From Deltaproteobacteria bacterium (GTDB taxonomy: Bacteria > Desulfobacterota > Desulfobacteria > Desulfobacterales > Desulfosarcinaceae), in NCBI GenBank assembly GCA_020444075.1, contig JAHLLR010000018.1:1-64000 (forward strand): a stretch of DNA of 64,000 bases, given 5' to 3'. The translations under genes were made by a program, and so were the position numbers. The notes beneath the pieces are model-generated. The model worked only from the letters and a program-made list of their open reading frames with translations. It made no database searches and had not been told where the DNA came from. Shown here piece by piece: positions 1 through 8,013 of the stretch; position 1 is the stretch's first letter, and every line of letters starts with the position of its first letter.

Positions 1-54
<54 letters not shown>

Positions 55-127
55 TAAAACACCCCCCATACCTGGGGGTAAAATCGCAAATTTTGGCATT
101 CAACCACCACATATAGGAGGCACTAAA

Positions 128-1117
128 ATGAACCAAAACTCACGAACACAGCGGACTATAAATCCCACTGTACGCAATATTTTACCACAATTGTATATTT
201 CGACAATGGTAAATCAGTTTTTAATTGCCAAAGAAACGGAAAACAAACGCCATGGAACGCTCCGTTTTTATTACCAGAAATTGATCGTTTTAGAGGAATT
301 CTGCGAATGCCAGATGATCAAAACAATTGACCAGATTGATGTTCCTGTAATCCGCGAATTTATGGCCTGGTTGGAAGCCAACGGGCACAACCCGGGAGGA
401 CGTCATGCTTTCTTCCGCGCAACCAAGGCATTTCTCAACTGGGCTGCAGAGGAAATTGAAGATGATCTGGTGGACTGGAAAAACCCGTTCCTTTCCAAGC
501 GTCTCAAGGCACCCAAGGTGGACGAGCAGTTATTGGAACCGGTCAACGAGGATCACATCCGCGCCTTATTGTCTGTTTGCGACGATAGCTTCACGGGTAA
601 ACGTGATCTTGCGATCTTCTACGTGCTGATCGATACCGGTGTACGCGCCATGGAACTGGCCTCACTACAGACTGAGGATATTGGCTGGGGAGACCATTCG
701 ATCATGATCCGGCATACCAAAAATCATCACCCGCGCACCGGCTTTTTCTGCCGGGAGACAAAGAGCGCTTTACGGGCCTACCTTAAGCTGCGCGATGATG
801 ATAGTCCTTTCCTGTTTATCACGACCACAGATTTTGACCAGTTCACCTACGATGGTCTGCGTGCCGTTGTAGTCCGACGCGCAAAGCAGGCAGGTATCCC
901 AAATCCGACCATTCATGCTTTCCGGCGAACCTACGCCATCACAATGCTGCGTAAAGGGGTCAATGTCTTTCAGTTGCAGAGGTTGATGGGTCACGGCGAT
1001 TTGCAGGTGCTTACCCGCTACGTCAAGCAGATGAAAGAAGATCTGAGAGCCGCTCACGACATTGGCAGCCCGGTGGAAGAATTACTCAAACGCAAAACCT
1101 GGCGTCCAAAGAGATAA
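128..1117 (+). CDS. int: Tyrosine recombinase / phage integrase
   Basis: A 329-residue XerC/D-type site-specific recombinase that would integrate and excise the element. Residues 25-115 look like the SAM-like core-binding domain and 135-320 like the catalytic domain. The catalytic set is visible: R173 (TGVRAMEL), K198, H263 and R266 (HAFRR), H289 (LMGHGD) and the nucleophile Y298 (TRYVK). The start is fixed by the strong ribosome-binding site AGGAGG at 115-120. A terminator follows directly. It sits 74 bp from a tRNA-Leu, typical company for an integrase, although the tRNA faces the unusual way. A host Xer protein is less likely given the phage context. Confidence 0.95.
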   Translation: MNQNSRTQRTINPTVRNILPQLYISTMVNQFLIAKETENKRHGTLRFYYQKLIVLEEFCECQMIKTIDQIDVPVIREFMAWLEANGHNPGGRHAFFRATKAFLNWAAEEIEDDLVDWKNPFLSKRLKAPKVDEQLLEPVNEDHIRALLSVCDDSFTGKRDLAIFYVLIDTGVRAMELASLQTEDIGWGDHSIMIRHTKNHHPRTGFFCRETKSALRAYLKLRDDDSPFLFITTTDFDQFTYDGLRAVVVRRAKQAGIPNPTIHAFRRTYAITMLRKGVNVFQLQRLMGHGDLQVLTRYVKQMKEDLRAAHDIGSPVEELLKRKTWRPKR

Positions 1118-1145
1118 AAAAAGCCCCGAAAGGGGCTTTATTTTT
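1117..1145. terminator. Rho-independent terminator after int
   Basis: GCCCC-gaaa-GGGGC stem-loop with A-tract before and T-tract after, so it can work for int on plus and for the 1180-2136 gene on minus. Confidence 0.85.
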
Positions 1146-1158
1146 CCGATATCGGAAA
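1143..1158. repeat. Palindrome copy 1 of 20 (exact)
   Basis: TTTCCGATATCGGAAA, intergenic, between the int terminator and the stop of the convergent 1180-2136 gene. Confidence 0.95.
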
Positions 1159-1179
1159 TGTTGGCGAACAAATTTCATG

Positions 1180-2136
1180 TTAATTAGAAAAATAAAAATC
1201 CTCATTATTCATTAATAAATCCAATACTTCTGTAAAGCTATTGGAATTAACAACCAAAATGTGCCTAAAAATACTTAAGTCTTGACATACTAAATATGGA
1301 TCAATCGGATTTTGATCATGCATTATTTGCAGGTAAGGACTAATGGGATATTCATAAAATATATAAGGTGTAAATTCCAATTTGCATTTATCAAGTTTGA
1401 TTTCGCCATTGGATAAATTGATATCAGACAAATCAAAATTTATTTTATATAAATTTGCTGTCGTCACAATAATTGGAAAATAATATATTTTTTTATTAAA
1501 TATGTGTCTAATTGATAATGATGCCTGCCCAAGGGTCGGGGAAATTTGCTCTTTCGAAAATCCATGAGTTCCAAGTAATACTTGATATGCTGCATCTGAT
1601 ATTGATGAATTACTCGTTTTTGTCTTGTTTCTGATATCGCCCTGATATGTTCCTCTGACTTCTCTACAATCACCAGCAACATCAATTTTTTGAACTTCTT
1701 TCGTTATATATCCACTTTCACAAGTGCTATTGTCCCCATTATTTGAGCCATAAAAAGAATTTTGCAAAATGGTTATTGTATTAGATTTCGAATTTGAAAG
1801 TTGCTGCTTAATTCGAGGGAAGAAAACCCAATTTACAAATTCAGGATTACATTTTTTACATTCAATTATCAAGTAAATTGCACTATCATTTCGTGTCTTT
1901 TTAAAATATCCAAGAACATCTATCCTTGTTTCGAATTGCTTAATATCATTGGAAAATTCGATAGGGTATTCTGTATGACAAAGTGACAATTTTGATTTTT
2001 TATACGTTGCGACGGTTTTTGCAATTTGATATTGGAAAAATGTACCATGAATGTTCAATGAATGAATTGTCCATTCCTCGTCAGTTACAGGTCTATTATT
2101 TTCTTGATTTATTTCATAAGGTTCTTTTTCTTCCAT
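1180..2136 (-). CDS. Putative PD-(D/E)XK nuclease-like accessory protein
   Basis: A 318-residue protein that I cannot assign to a named family. Its N-terminal third shows a restriction-endonuclease-like signature: D73 in a strand (TRIDVLGYF), then 18 residues on, E92-C-K94 in a hydrophobic strand (YLIIECKK), matching D-Xn-ExK. The remaining 200 residues look like a separate mixed domain. The gene is much more AT-rich than its neighbours and sits alone between int and the early operon, a typical place for a recently acquired accessory gene. An anti-phage or superinfection-exclusion role is an inference from position and fold signature only. Confidence 0.6.
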   Translation of the reverse strand: MEEKEPYEINQENNRPVTDEEWTIHSLNIHGTFFQYQIAKTVATYKKSKLSLCHTEYPIEFSNDIKQFETRIDVLGYFKKTRNDSAIYLIIECKKCNPEFVNWVFFPRIKQQLSNSKSNTITILQNSFYGSNNGDNSTCESGYITKEVQKIDVAGDCREVRGTYQGDIRNKTKTSNSSISDAAYQVLLGTHGFSKEQISPTLGQASLSIRHIFNKKIYYFPIIVTTANLYKINFDLSDINLSNGEIKLDKCKLEFTPYIFYEYPISPYLQIMHDQNPIDPYLVCQDLSIFRHILVVNSNSFTEVLDLLMNNEDFYFSN

Positions 2137-2234
2137 ATCCCGCCTACTTTCTTTCTACTTTATGCCTGTATGGATTTATTGTATAACATTTTTCTCAAAA
2201 AAGACGGGGATAAGTATCGGAAATGTGAACGAAA

Positions 2235-2550
2235 TTACACCTGCCAAATCGTTTCGTCTCTTTCTACTAATGCAGCCAGATTTTCTTCCAGATCAAATAA
2301 CAGCCAGTTCAAATCAAGCAGGTCCGGACTGTAATATCTACGGTAGAGTATGGCGATGATGTGAACGATCAGTTGACCTTCGACATCAATGGTGTCGGTG
2401 CGGATATTTAACTCCCAACCCGGTGCCAGATCGACCCAGTGGTTCTCCGGAACTTGTTCGATATCATCCATAAGGGTGAAATAGCCATAGATGAACCATT
2501 TGGCACGTTGGATCGCCTGTTCATAAGTAATTTTTTCTTTTTCCATCATA
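2235..2550 (-). CDS. Hypothetical protein
   Basis: A 105-residue acidic, Trp/Tyr-rich protein of unknown function. The start chosen (MMEKEK) overlaps the stop of the upstream gene as ATGA, which indicates translational coupling. An upstream in-frame ATG at 2594 would add 15 residues but lies inside the neighbouring gene. Last gene of the minus-strand early run before the int-proximal AT-rich gene. A half palindrome (ATCGGAAATG) lies just beyond its stop. Confidence 0.6.
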
Positions 2551-2674
2551 AACCGTCCACTTCCAGATCGTGCTCCCAGGCAAACCTGCGGCACTCATCT
2601 AATGTGACATTGTTATCCAGGATCATCAAACTCAGTTGAAAGCCCGGATCGTTATCAATTTCTTCGTCTGTCAT
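2547..2674 (-). CDS. Small acidic hypothetical protein (42 aa)
   Basis: Reads MTDEEIDNDPGF and ends DLEVDGL. About a quarter of the residues are Asp/Glu and there is one Cys. It overlaps the next gene by ATGA and follows the 2694-2960 gene by 19 bp, fitting the tight packing of the operon. No function recognised. Confidence 0.5.
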
Positions 2675-2693
2675 TTCTGACATCCTTTTGGGA

Positions 2694-2960
2694 TCACAGG
2701 CTTCGGATTTCATCAAATATCCATTCTGTAAGATTGATTACGGTTTGGGTGGTGGCGCCCAGCTCAATAACGGTATCCTTGATATCTTCAATCCCGGCAC
2801 TGTCTTCAAATAATTGCCGGCCGATTTCATAGATGGCGTCCTGGCCGCCTTTGGTTTCTTTAATTAATTTGGCAAACTCCTCTTTCTCGACATTGAAATT
2901 GGTTTCCGCATCAGCATAGCCGAGATTGACTTCCAGGTTGACATAAATATCTAATGGCAT
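2694..2960 (-). CDS. Hypothetical acidic protein
   Basis: An 88-residue, mainly helical, acidic protein (MPLDIYVNLEVNLG start) with no recognised domain. A purine-rich site (GGAGGAATT) precedes the ATG. Part of the minus-strand early operon. The size and charge are typical of phage early proteins that bind host factors, but nothing in the sequence shows a partner. Confidence 0.65.
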   Translation of the reverse strand: MPLDIYVNLEVNLGYADAETNFNVEKEEFAKLIKETKGGQDAIYEIGRQLFEDSAGIEDIKDTVIELGATTQTVINLTEWIFDEIRSL

Positions 2961-2985
2961 AATTCCTCCGAATAAAAGACCGGTA

Positions 2986-3102
2986 CTAAATCAGTTCCGG
3001 TTGTTTTATAGTGACTTCCACAGCCTTATCTTGCAGATTTTTTAGTTTTTCCTCTGCTTCTTCCAAGATCATCATCTGCTCGGTCTTGTTCAATTGAAGC
3101 AT
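2986..3102 (-). CDS. Possible small coiled-coil protein (38 aa)
   Basis: An open frame starting MLQLNKTEQM, rich in Glu/Lys with heptad-like Leu spacing. It overlaps the 3' end of the zinc-ribbon gene by about 77 bp in another frame. The ribosome-binding site is weak. It could be a real coupled gene or an overlap artefact. Confidence 0.3.
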   Translation of the reverse strand: MLQLNKTEQMMILEEAEEKLKNLQDKAVEVTIKQPELI

Positions 3103-3376
3103 TTGCAGGATCGACAGAAATTTCTTCGGCTGCACCAGTTTCAGATACTTCGGCATCGCCTGGGTCTGTAACGGGATCGTTTCCCGGTCCGTCACTATCT
3201 GGAATGACAGCCAGACGTTTATCCCCAGCACTTTCAACTTTGACCTCCACGTTCTTGCGTCCGCACAGGGCACACTCATTTCCGATATCGGAAACGTGTA
3301 AGCTGCCGCCGCAAACCGGACACTTGATAATATGGCCGTTTGGCATTTCTTTCATACAAAAAGCACAATATTTCAT
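3026..3376 (-). CDS. Zinc-ribbon protein with acidic disordered tail
   Basis: 116 residues. Two CxxC pairs near the N-terminus (C4/C7 in YCAFC and C19/C22 in CPVCG), followed by another pair (ECALCG), make one or two treble-clef/zinc-ribbon modules in the first 42 residues. The rest is Asp/Glu/Pro/Gly-rich and probably disordered. A palindrome copy lies in the coding sequence and supplies VSDIGN between the zinc modules. Function unknown; zinc ribbons of this size often contact nucleic acid or polymerase. Confidence 0.7.
   Translation of the reverse strand: MKYCAFCMKEMPNGHIIKCPVCGGSLHVSDIGNECALCGRKNVEVKVESAGDKRLAVIPDSDGPGNDPVTDPGDAEVSETGAAEEISVDPANASIEQDRADDDLGRSRGKTKKSAR
3279..3294. repeat. 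Palindrome copy 2 of 20 (exact)
   Basis: Inside the zinc-ribbon gene, translated as VSDIGN on minus. Confidence 0.95.
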
Positions 3377-3418
3377 GATTGATACTCCTATGCACCAATT
3401 ATATCACAACTGTTCCAT

Positions 3419-3679
3419 TTAGGCTATTACAGCGTCGATTTCTAGCTTCTGATAGACGATTTTGATGCTGTCCTGCAGGTATTCGACTGCGACCATGTCA
3501 TAACCGAAATTATTGAACACTTGGGGATTTTTCTTACGGATCAAGGCTTCGGCGGCGCGGGCAACAAACAGGTTCAGGTTCAACAGTTGTGCATCGTGGA
3601 CCAGAATGGCGACCTGCGAGATTTCTTCCGGAGTAACCGTGACATGTAATTCCTGGCCTTCAAAGCGTGCGCTACCCAT
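3419..3679 (-). CDS. Hypothetical protein
   Basis: An 86-residue alpha/beta protein (MGSARFEGQELHVTV start) with no motif I recognise. Two base pairs separate its start from the stop of the upstream gene, so it is in the same transcript. Confidence 0.6.
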   Translation of the reverse strand: MGSARFEGQELHVTVTPEEISQVAILVHDAQLLNLNLFVARAAEALIRKKNPQVFNNFGYDMVAVEYLQDSIKIVYQKLEIDAVIA

Positions 3680-3681
3680 TA

Positions 3682-3936
3682 CTAACTCTCTGGTTTGGCC
3701 TGGGCAAGCGCGTATTCAATATCCTTGGCGATGATACCATCGGTAAACATCCTGTTGTCGGCCAGGACAAGCATCAGGAAATCAGGTTTCGCCGTTCCGA
3801 CGACAATCGGCAGGTATCCGCGTTCACCCAGCTGTTTACCAACCACATTACACTGTTCTTCGGTGAACAGCGCTTCGGTCTGAATATGATGGGTATGGAT
3901 TATTGACTTACTTTTTGCGTGTTTGATAATGTTCAT
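3682..3936 (-). CDS. Hypothetical protein
   Basis: 84 residues from MNIIKHAKSK, chosen because this ATG overlaps the upstream stop as ATGA. The longer frame to 4020 would run through the upstream gene. A His-rich segment (IIHTHHIQTE) follows the start. No recognised family. Confidence 0.6.
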   Translation of the reverse strand: MNIIKHAKSKSIIHTHHIQTEALFTEEQCNVVGKQLGERGYLPIVVGTAKPDFLMLVLADNRMFTDGIIAKDIEYALAQAKPES

Positions 3937-4166
3937 GCAACCTCTAATTCTTTCTCTAAATCCGGAACAATAACACGTTCCCCGACCGGTGTAACGGTAC
4001 AGGGTTCTCCGGGCGGCCATGTAAATACCTGCTTGGTATGCGGGTCCATGACTTTCTCTCCCGGGACGACGATCCGAAAAGGCCCTGCAATGTATGGGTC
4101 ACTTTTCAGAAAGAAATGCAGCATATCCCCGGCTTGGGGATTGTCAACAATGATGATCTCAGGCAT
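3933..4166 (-). CDS. Small beta-rich protein, paralogue of the next upstream gene
   Basis: 77 residues from MPEIIIVDNP, preceded by GAAGAGGTTTAT. It shares a pattern with the adjacent 4159-4368 product: a GD turn, a hydrophobic strand, then GP(F/Y)(R/K)(I/V)V and a basic TK/KE turn. The two look like a tandem duplication of a small SH3- or OB-like barrel. This is a pattern match by eye. Confidence 0.55.
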   Translation of the reverse strand: MPEIIIVDNPQAGDMLHFFLKSDPYIAGPFRIVVPGEKVMDPHTKQVFTWPPGEPCTVTPVGERVIVPDLEKELEVA

Positions 4167-4368
4167 ATAAACCTCTTCCAAAATGATGAAACCGGAAACC
4201 GGTTTCTTTGTGCATAAGCACCTGTTCCGCCGATGAAACAACTTTATAAGGACCTAAGAAGCCTATGGCGCCTTTGAAATAAACGGTGTCACCGGTTTGC
4301 AACCGGCTCCAATCTACTTCAACCAGCTCTCGATTGTTTTTACCGCGCCTGGATCGTTCAGTATCCAT
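4159..4368 (-). CDS. Small beta-rich protein, paralogue of 3933-4166
   Basis: 69 residues. Residues 24-47 (TGDTVYFKGAIGFLGPYKVV) resemble the core of the downstream neighbour. The N-terminal 18 residues overlap the primase 3' end in another frame and are rich in Arg/Lys, so the true start may be later. No named family. Confidence 0.5.
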   Translation of the reverse strand: MDTERSRRGKNNRELVEVDWSRLQTGDTVYFKGAIGFLGPYKVVSSAEQVLMHKETGFRFHHFGRGLYA

Positions 4369-5237
4369 TCATCCACATCCTTATATTCCGATATCGGAAA
4401 TTGCAGATCGGCCTTGAAGTGTTCGGCGCGTTTGACGCCGTACTTCTTGCCAGTTTTATCGTTATCGCCAATCACTACCCGTTTGTAAGACAGGGCCAGC
4501 GCGGTAAACCAGCGGTCACGGTCATTTCTTTCTCCCGTGGTTGGTGCGCACACTTTGAAGCCGTACTGGTATAAAACCATGGCGGCGATTTCACCCTTGA
4601 CAATCAGGACGGGTTCGGTGGTGTAGGCGACTTCGTCATAATTAAATAGACCGCTCATTGAGCCTTTTTTAGCAAAATAGCGCAGCCCGTTTTCGGTCGT
4701 GTTGCGGAATTTGATGCCCATCAGCTTATGATCCTCAAAGGTTGGGATTGCCATCAAATAGCGATCCTGGCCGATGTTGAAGTGTTCCAGCGTTTTGGGT
4801 TCAATTCCTCTTGATTTGGCGTATGCAATTACCCGTTCTCCGGGTGGAACATACTCTTTCCATTCGTGGCCGCTCAGGGTAACCCGGTTGGCGTGCCACT
4901 GCAGATCAGGCATTTCGTAGGTGTACCGTTGCTCAAGCAACTCCAACGCCGCCTCGATATGTTTGGGGTCTTTATCGTTGTAACCGGGCACCCGCAGGTA
5001 TCCGACCAGGTCAACCGCATCGCCTTCATGACCGCAGTTGCCATGGCATTTGAAATACTCTTTGCCATCGGATTTGACCATGATGGAGAAAGACCCGGTA
5101 TTATTCGAATGTATGTGCATTGGCAGCGGGCAAACGATCACACGTTTATTACTATCAAGCCCTAAAATGGATCTGATGGAATGCGTACGACAGGCGTCGT
5201 CAATTCGTTGTGAAAGTTCAACCGCTATGTTTTTCAT
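4314..5237 (-). CDS. DnaG-type DNA primase (zinc finger plus TOPRIM)
   Basis: A 307-residue primase that would make RNA primers for phage DNA replication. Residues 1-90 hold a CHC2-like zinc site (C36, H41 or H43, C64, C68 in KCHGNCG). Residues 205-290 hold a TOPRIM domain with the catalytic Glu in VKGE (E216) and the DND motif (D258, D260) in VVIGDNDKTG. There is no fused helicase domain, so a separate helicase would be needed; none was found in the window. The start overlaps the upstream stop as ATGA. A palindrome copy near the C-terminus reads FPISE. Confidence 0.85.
   Translation of the reverse strand: MKNIAVELSQRIDDACRTHSIRSILGLDSNKRVIVCPLPMHIHSNNTGSFSIMVKSDGKEYFKCHGNCGHEGDAVDLVGYLRVPGYNDKDPKHIEAALELLEQRYTYEMPDLQWHANRVTLSGHEWKEYVPPGERVIAYAKSRGIEPKTLEHFNIGQDRYLMAIPTFEDHKLMGIKFRNTTENGLRYFAKKGSMSGLFNYDEVAYTTEPVLIVKGEIAAMVLYQYGFKVCAPTTGERNDRDRWFTALALSYKRVVIGDNDKTGKKYGVKRAEHFKADLQFPISEYKDVDEWILNDPGAVKTIESWLK
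4385..4400. repeat. Palindrome copy 3 of 20 (one mismatch)
   Basis: First base is A instead of T. Inside the primase gene, translated as FPISE on minus. Confidence 0.9.
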
Positions 5238-5521
5238 ATATCACCACAAATATGCTTTTCGGGCTTGAAGTTCTTTTTGAGATCGTTCAGGTCCTCAAGT
5301 CCGTGGATCGGTATGGACGGTACTTCCTGCTGGCAGCGCTCACAATAACCCATCAGCTTCAATTTCCCGCGGGTTGATGTAAAGGTAAAGCCTTCCGCCG
5401 TGAAGGTGCCGTTCTTGAAATCGATACTGGTATCATCCGGGTCGTAGTCGCCCAGCAGTTTACCGACCAGTTTTTGCGTCGTTTCCGCCTGCATTTTGTA
5501 GGATAGGGCTTCGATACTCAT
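5234..5521 (-). CDS. Putative zinc-binding protein
   Basis: 95 residues. A CxxC (YCERCQQE) near residue 60 and a late HxC (KHICGDI) could bind one zinc ion. Start and stop each overlap neighbours by ATGA, coupling it to the primase downstream and the small membrane protein upstream. Probably a replication-associated accessory factor by position; no family recognised. Confidence 0.6.
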   Translation of the reverse strand: MSIEALSYKMQAETTQKLVGKLLGDYDPDDTSIDFKNGTFTAEGFTFTSTRGKLKLMGYCERCQQEVPSIPIHGLEDLNDLKKNFKPEKHICGDI

Positions 5522-5691
5522 CCGAACCTCTTTTTACCGTATACAAAGCAAAAAAGGTTGGCGGCGACTAAAAATGCACCCAGGATTTCAAACCCCCAGT
5601 CAAATGACAATCCCGGCTTGAAGGTTACGTACAGTGTTGCAAGAAAGATAATGATCGCAAGGATCAAATTGGTGTGATAAAACCTCATCAT
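5518..5691 (-). CDS. Small two-helix membrane protein (57 aa)
   Basis: Reads MMRFYHTNLI. Hydrophobic segments at about residues 8-23 and 33-51, separated by a short polar turn, and ending in a basic KKRFG tail, indicate two transmembrane helices. A perfect AGGAGG-like site precedes the tandem ATGATG. Both ends overlap neighbours by ATGA. Role unknown. Confidence 0.65.
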   Translation of the reverse strand: MMRFYHTNLILAIIIFLATLYVTFKPGLSFDWGFEILGAFLVAANLFCFVYGKKRFG

Positions 5692-5921
5692 ACCTCCTGA
5701 AACAAAGGCAGCTGCATCTGCTGGCAGCGAAATGCGTTGCCGATAAAATTGACATGCTCATATTTCTCCGGATTGGATACCGTCCAGAGATTTTTTACGT
5801 GATCAAAGGTGCGGTCCTCACGTTCTATGGCATTCTTAAAACGGTCAAGATCAGCGGAAAAATCTTTTCCGCTGATCGTAACTTCTGCTTTACTTCCGTT
5901 TATGTGGCAGTCAATCATCAT
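5688..5921 (-). CDS. Hypothetical protein
   Basis: A 77-residue protein with two beta strands at the start (IDCHINGSKAEVTISG) and a helix-rich remainder. It is directly downstream of the E1-like gene, overlapping it by ATGA, and could be a fifth member of the ubiquitin-like cassette or simply the next operon gene. Confidence 0.6.
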   Translation of the reverse strand: MMIDCHINGSKAEVTISGKDFSADLDRFKNAIEREDRTFDHVKNLWTVSNPEKYEHVNFIGNAFRCQQMQLPLFQEV

Positions 5922-6568
5922 GCCACCCCGAATAAACTGTCTTCCAGGATGTTATGGACTGAGAGGAACTTGACAGGTTTCCTGGTGGCGATCATGCGAA
6001 TAGCCCGACCAATATGCCCGGCAGCCATAAATCCCGTGAACATGGTGGCTTTTGCCGTGCAGGGTTCGTCCGTTACGCTCTCGTCAGACAGCTTGAGCAG
6101 CTGGGATGCGTAGGTATCCATGAATTTCTGATCCTGCATGTTGACCGTGTAGAGCTGAAACAACTCCGAAGCCATACGGGCATCCAGATACCAGTCCGGG
6201 CGGGAGGTTTTCACTGCCGCCCAAATGTTGTGCCTGGCATGAATGCTGTCCACTGCAGAGATCACAATATCAGTGTGGAAAGGCGTATCATAGCTGACCC
6301 TGCGTGGCACGGCGACCACTTCGGTATCGGCGTAATCGCTCAGGACTTCTTCTAAAGCCAATGCTTTATTTTTTCCGATATCGGAAATGCGGTGCAGTTG
6401 GGTGGCAATATTGACTTCATCAACGGCGTCGTCGTCATAAAGCGCCAGATGGGCAACGCCCATCTTAGCCAGCGTGATCGCCGCGGTTGCTCCAATACCA
6501 CCGCAGCCAACTAGACTGATGCTCAGTTTGCTGGCGTCGAATATCCCGATGTGTCTGGTGTGATCCAT
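5918..6568 (-). CDS. E1-like ThiF/UBA adenylyltransferase of a ubiquitin-like system
   Basis: A 216-residue ThiF-fold enzyme, predicted to adenylate the C-terminal Gly of the Ubl encoded upstream and then hold it as a thioester. A Rossmann nucleotide loop GCGGIG is at 21-26, acidic LYDDD at 43-47, the SAVDS strand end at 104-108 (D107), R131, and a candidate catalytic Cys at C170 (DEPCTAKATM). No zinc CxxC pairs, which makes it a minimal, PRTRC/JAB-associated type rather than MoeB. It overlaps the JAB gene by about 100 bp. A palindrome copy encodes ISDIGK at residues 61-66. Confidence 0.85.
   Translation of the reverse strand: MDHTRHIGIFDASKLSISLVGCGGIGATAAITLAKMGVAHLALYDDDAVDEVNIATQLHRISDIGKNKALALEEVLSDYADTEVVAVPRRVSYDTPFHTDIVISAVDSIHARHNIWAAVKTSRPDWYLDARMASELFQLYTVNMQDQKFMDTYASQLLKLSDESVTDEPCTAKATMFTGFMAAGHIGRAIRMIATRKPVKFLSVHNILEDSLFGVA
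6372..6387. repeat. Palindrome copy 4 of 20 (exact)
   Basis: Inside the E1-like gene, translated as ISDIGK on minus. Confidence 0.95.
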
Positions 6569-7250
6569 GTGCTGCTCCTTCCGTCATAAGTTCTGGCTGA
6601 AAATTGACCAAATCCTTGGCTTGGTGTTCAATGATGCCTTTTGCTTCGGCGTAATCCATGTCCCAATATTCCTCAGGAAGATCGTCCATGAAATCGTCGA
6701 ACATGCTATCGGCCAGTTCGAGAATTTTTCTTTCGTCTTCGGCGGCCCGCAGTCGTTTTGTTCTTTCTCCTTCCAGAGCCGCGAACGTAGGGTGGTAGCT
6801 GTCGATATTGGGGGTTACTTCAAGGTGCTTGGTGATTACCTTGCCATCCTTGTATTTATCAATACGACCAACCAGTCCCTTGGGGGTCAGAACGATCGAG
6901 ACACTCCACAGCACAAAATGCGGTGGACTTCCCAGTGGTTCCTGGGTGATGGTGTCTTCATCGGTACCGGACCAGTTATGGCGGCCGGGTATTCCATTAC
7001 CCATTGGGTGCCGGTGGACCCACACCTTCAAATTGCGGGCATCTTCACGGGACATCAACGGCAGGATTTTTTCCGGCGAAATTTTGGTGAAGACATAATT
7101 GCCGATATCAAGCGGCTCAAAATCATAGACAAAGATGCCATCAGCCTCCTTGTCAACCTCGCAAAAACCAAATCCGGAAAACTCGTCCCGGGTAAAGGCG
7201 GCAAAAGCCATAATCTTGTTGAAAACTTCCTGATCTAAATAGATTTTCAT
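6465..7250 (-). CDS. JAB/JAMM metalloprotease (deubiquitinase-like)
   Basis: 261 residues. The JAMM zinc-protease signature is intact: E23 (DEFSGFG), H79-x-H81 (VHRHPMG), S94 and D97 (WSGTDED). This family removes ubiquitin-like proteins from targets or trims their C-terminal tails. The C-terminal 90 residues are helical and polar. The start overlaps the E2-like gene as ATGA. With Ubl, E2 and E1 neighbours it is best read as the processing or recycling enzyme of the same pathway. Confidence 0.87.
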   Translation of the reverse strand: MKIYLDQEVFNKIMAFAAFTRDEFSGFGFCEVDKEADGIFVYDFEPLDIGNYVFTKISPEKILPLMSREDARNLKVWVHRHPMGNGIPGRHNWSGTDEDTITQEPLGSPPHFVLWSVSIVLTPKGLVGRIDKYKDGKVITKHLEVTPNIDSYHPTFAALEGERTKRLRAAEDERKILELADSMFDDFMDDLPEEYWDMDYAEAKGIIEHQAKDLVNFQPELMTEGAAHGSHQTHRDIRRQQTEHQSSWLRWYWSNRGDHAG

Positions 7251-7951
7251 GCGATCATCCTTGCAAATGGCATGGCTGCCATTACGCGCGAAACACCAGG
7301 ATGTAATCCGGGTTTAGTTTCATAGGTCATTGGCGGTATTAGCAGACTGCTGAGATAAGTGGTGCTCAAATAGAGATGTAATGAGCGGTAGATTTCCGAG
7401 ATGTTGAAAGCCTGGAACATCTGCGCCGGGTAACTGCCAAACGATCCCCAACATATACGAGGACTGGCGTGCAACGGATTATTGTCCGGAACATCAAGGA
7501 CGTTATTGTGCGGCGTTCGCTGCAGGTTGCGCGGATCGCGTGCCGGGATGAAATGCAGAGCGCCGATTACGCAATCGTTCAGGTAGCTGGCGGGAAAATA
7601 AACATAGTATTTTCCATAATCCATTTGAAAATCGAGCGGTTCTCTGTGCTGACTATCGTATACCTTGGAAATGATCGGTTTGGTGGTGGCCCTGAGATAC
7701 ATTCTCCCGTCGTGATCAATGGCGTCGAATTCCTCATAATCCAGGCAGCGCAGGCGGGTTTTTAAGGTGTCCACACCGTCTGGTTTCAACATTTGTAACA
7801 TGCGGGTGATCGGAACGCCATTAGTCTTTGCGATTATTTCCCGGCGTCCGGGCGGCATGTTACGGTATTTTTCTAATTGGGTGCGGCACTCGTCCTGGAT
7901 GGCTGTGATAAAGGCATCGGTAACGACTGCGCGTTGGGCTATTTTTATCAT
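7247..7951 (-). CDS. Putative E2-like conjugating enzyme (Prok-E2 family D / PRTRC-B-like)
   Basis: 234 residues from MIKIAQRAVV; the ATG is placed by an upstream GGAGGTACTT. The C-terminal half has E2-like order: paired strands (YGKYYVYFPASY), a Pro/Asn-rich segment, then a Cys in RICWGSFG (C167) where E2 enzymes have their catalytic Cys after a short strand, followed by two helices. The N-terminal 90 residues are a separate domain. I cannot confirm the fold without a profile search; the call relies on this motif plus its place between the Ubl and JAB/E1 genes, as in PRTRC-like cassettes. Confidence 0.65.
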   Translation of the reverse strand: MIKIAQRAVVTDAFITAIQDECRTQLEKYRNMPPGRREIIAKTNGVPITRMLQMLKPDGVDTLKTRLRCLDYEEFDAIDHDGRMYLRATTKPIISKVYDSQHREPLDFQMDYGKYYVYFPASYLNDCVIGALHFIPARDPRNLQRTPHNNVLDVPDNNPLHASPRICWGSFGSYPAQMFQAFNISEIYRSLHLYLSTTYLSSLLIPPMTYETKPGLHPGVSRVMAAMPFARMIA

Positions 7952-7973
7952 AAGTACCTCCATGGAAACAAAA

Positions 7974-8001
7974 CAGGCCGCGCATCGGATTACGCGGCCT
8001 G
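7974..8001. promoter_or_regulatory. Hairpin between Ubl and E2 genes
   Basis: A perfect 9-bp stem CAGGCCGCG/CGCGGCCTG around a 10-nt loop, in the 62-bp gap after the Ubl stop. It has no long T-tract, so it may be an attenuator or an mRNA-stabilising 3' end that raises Ubl output over the enzymes. Confidence 0.6.
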
Positions 8002-8013
8002 CATTGGTGAGAA

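Noticed and set aside
2210-2228. ATCGGAAATG half-site as a palindrome copy
   Set aside because: Only one arm is present.
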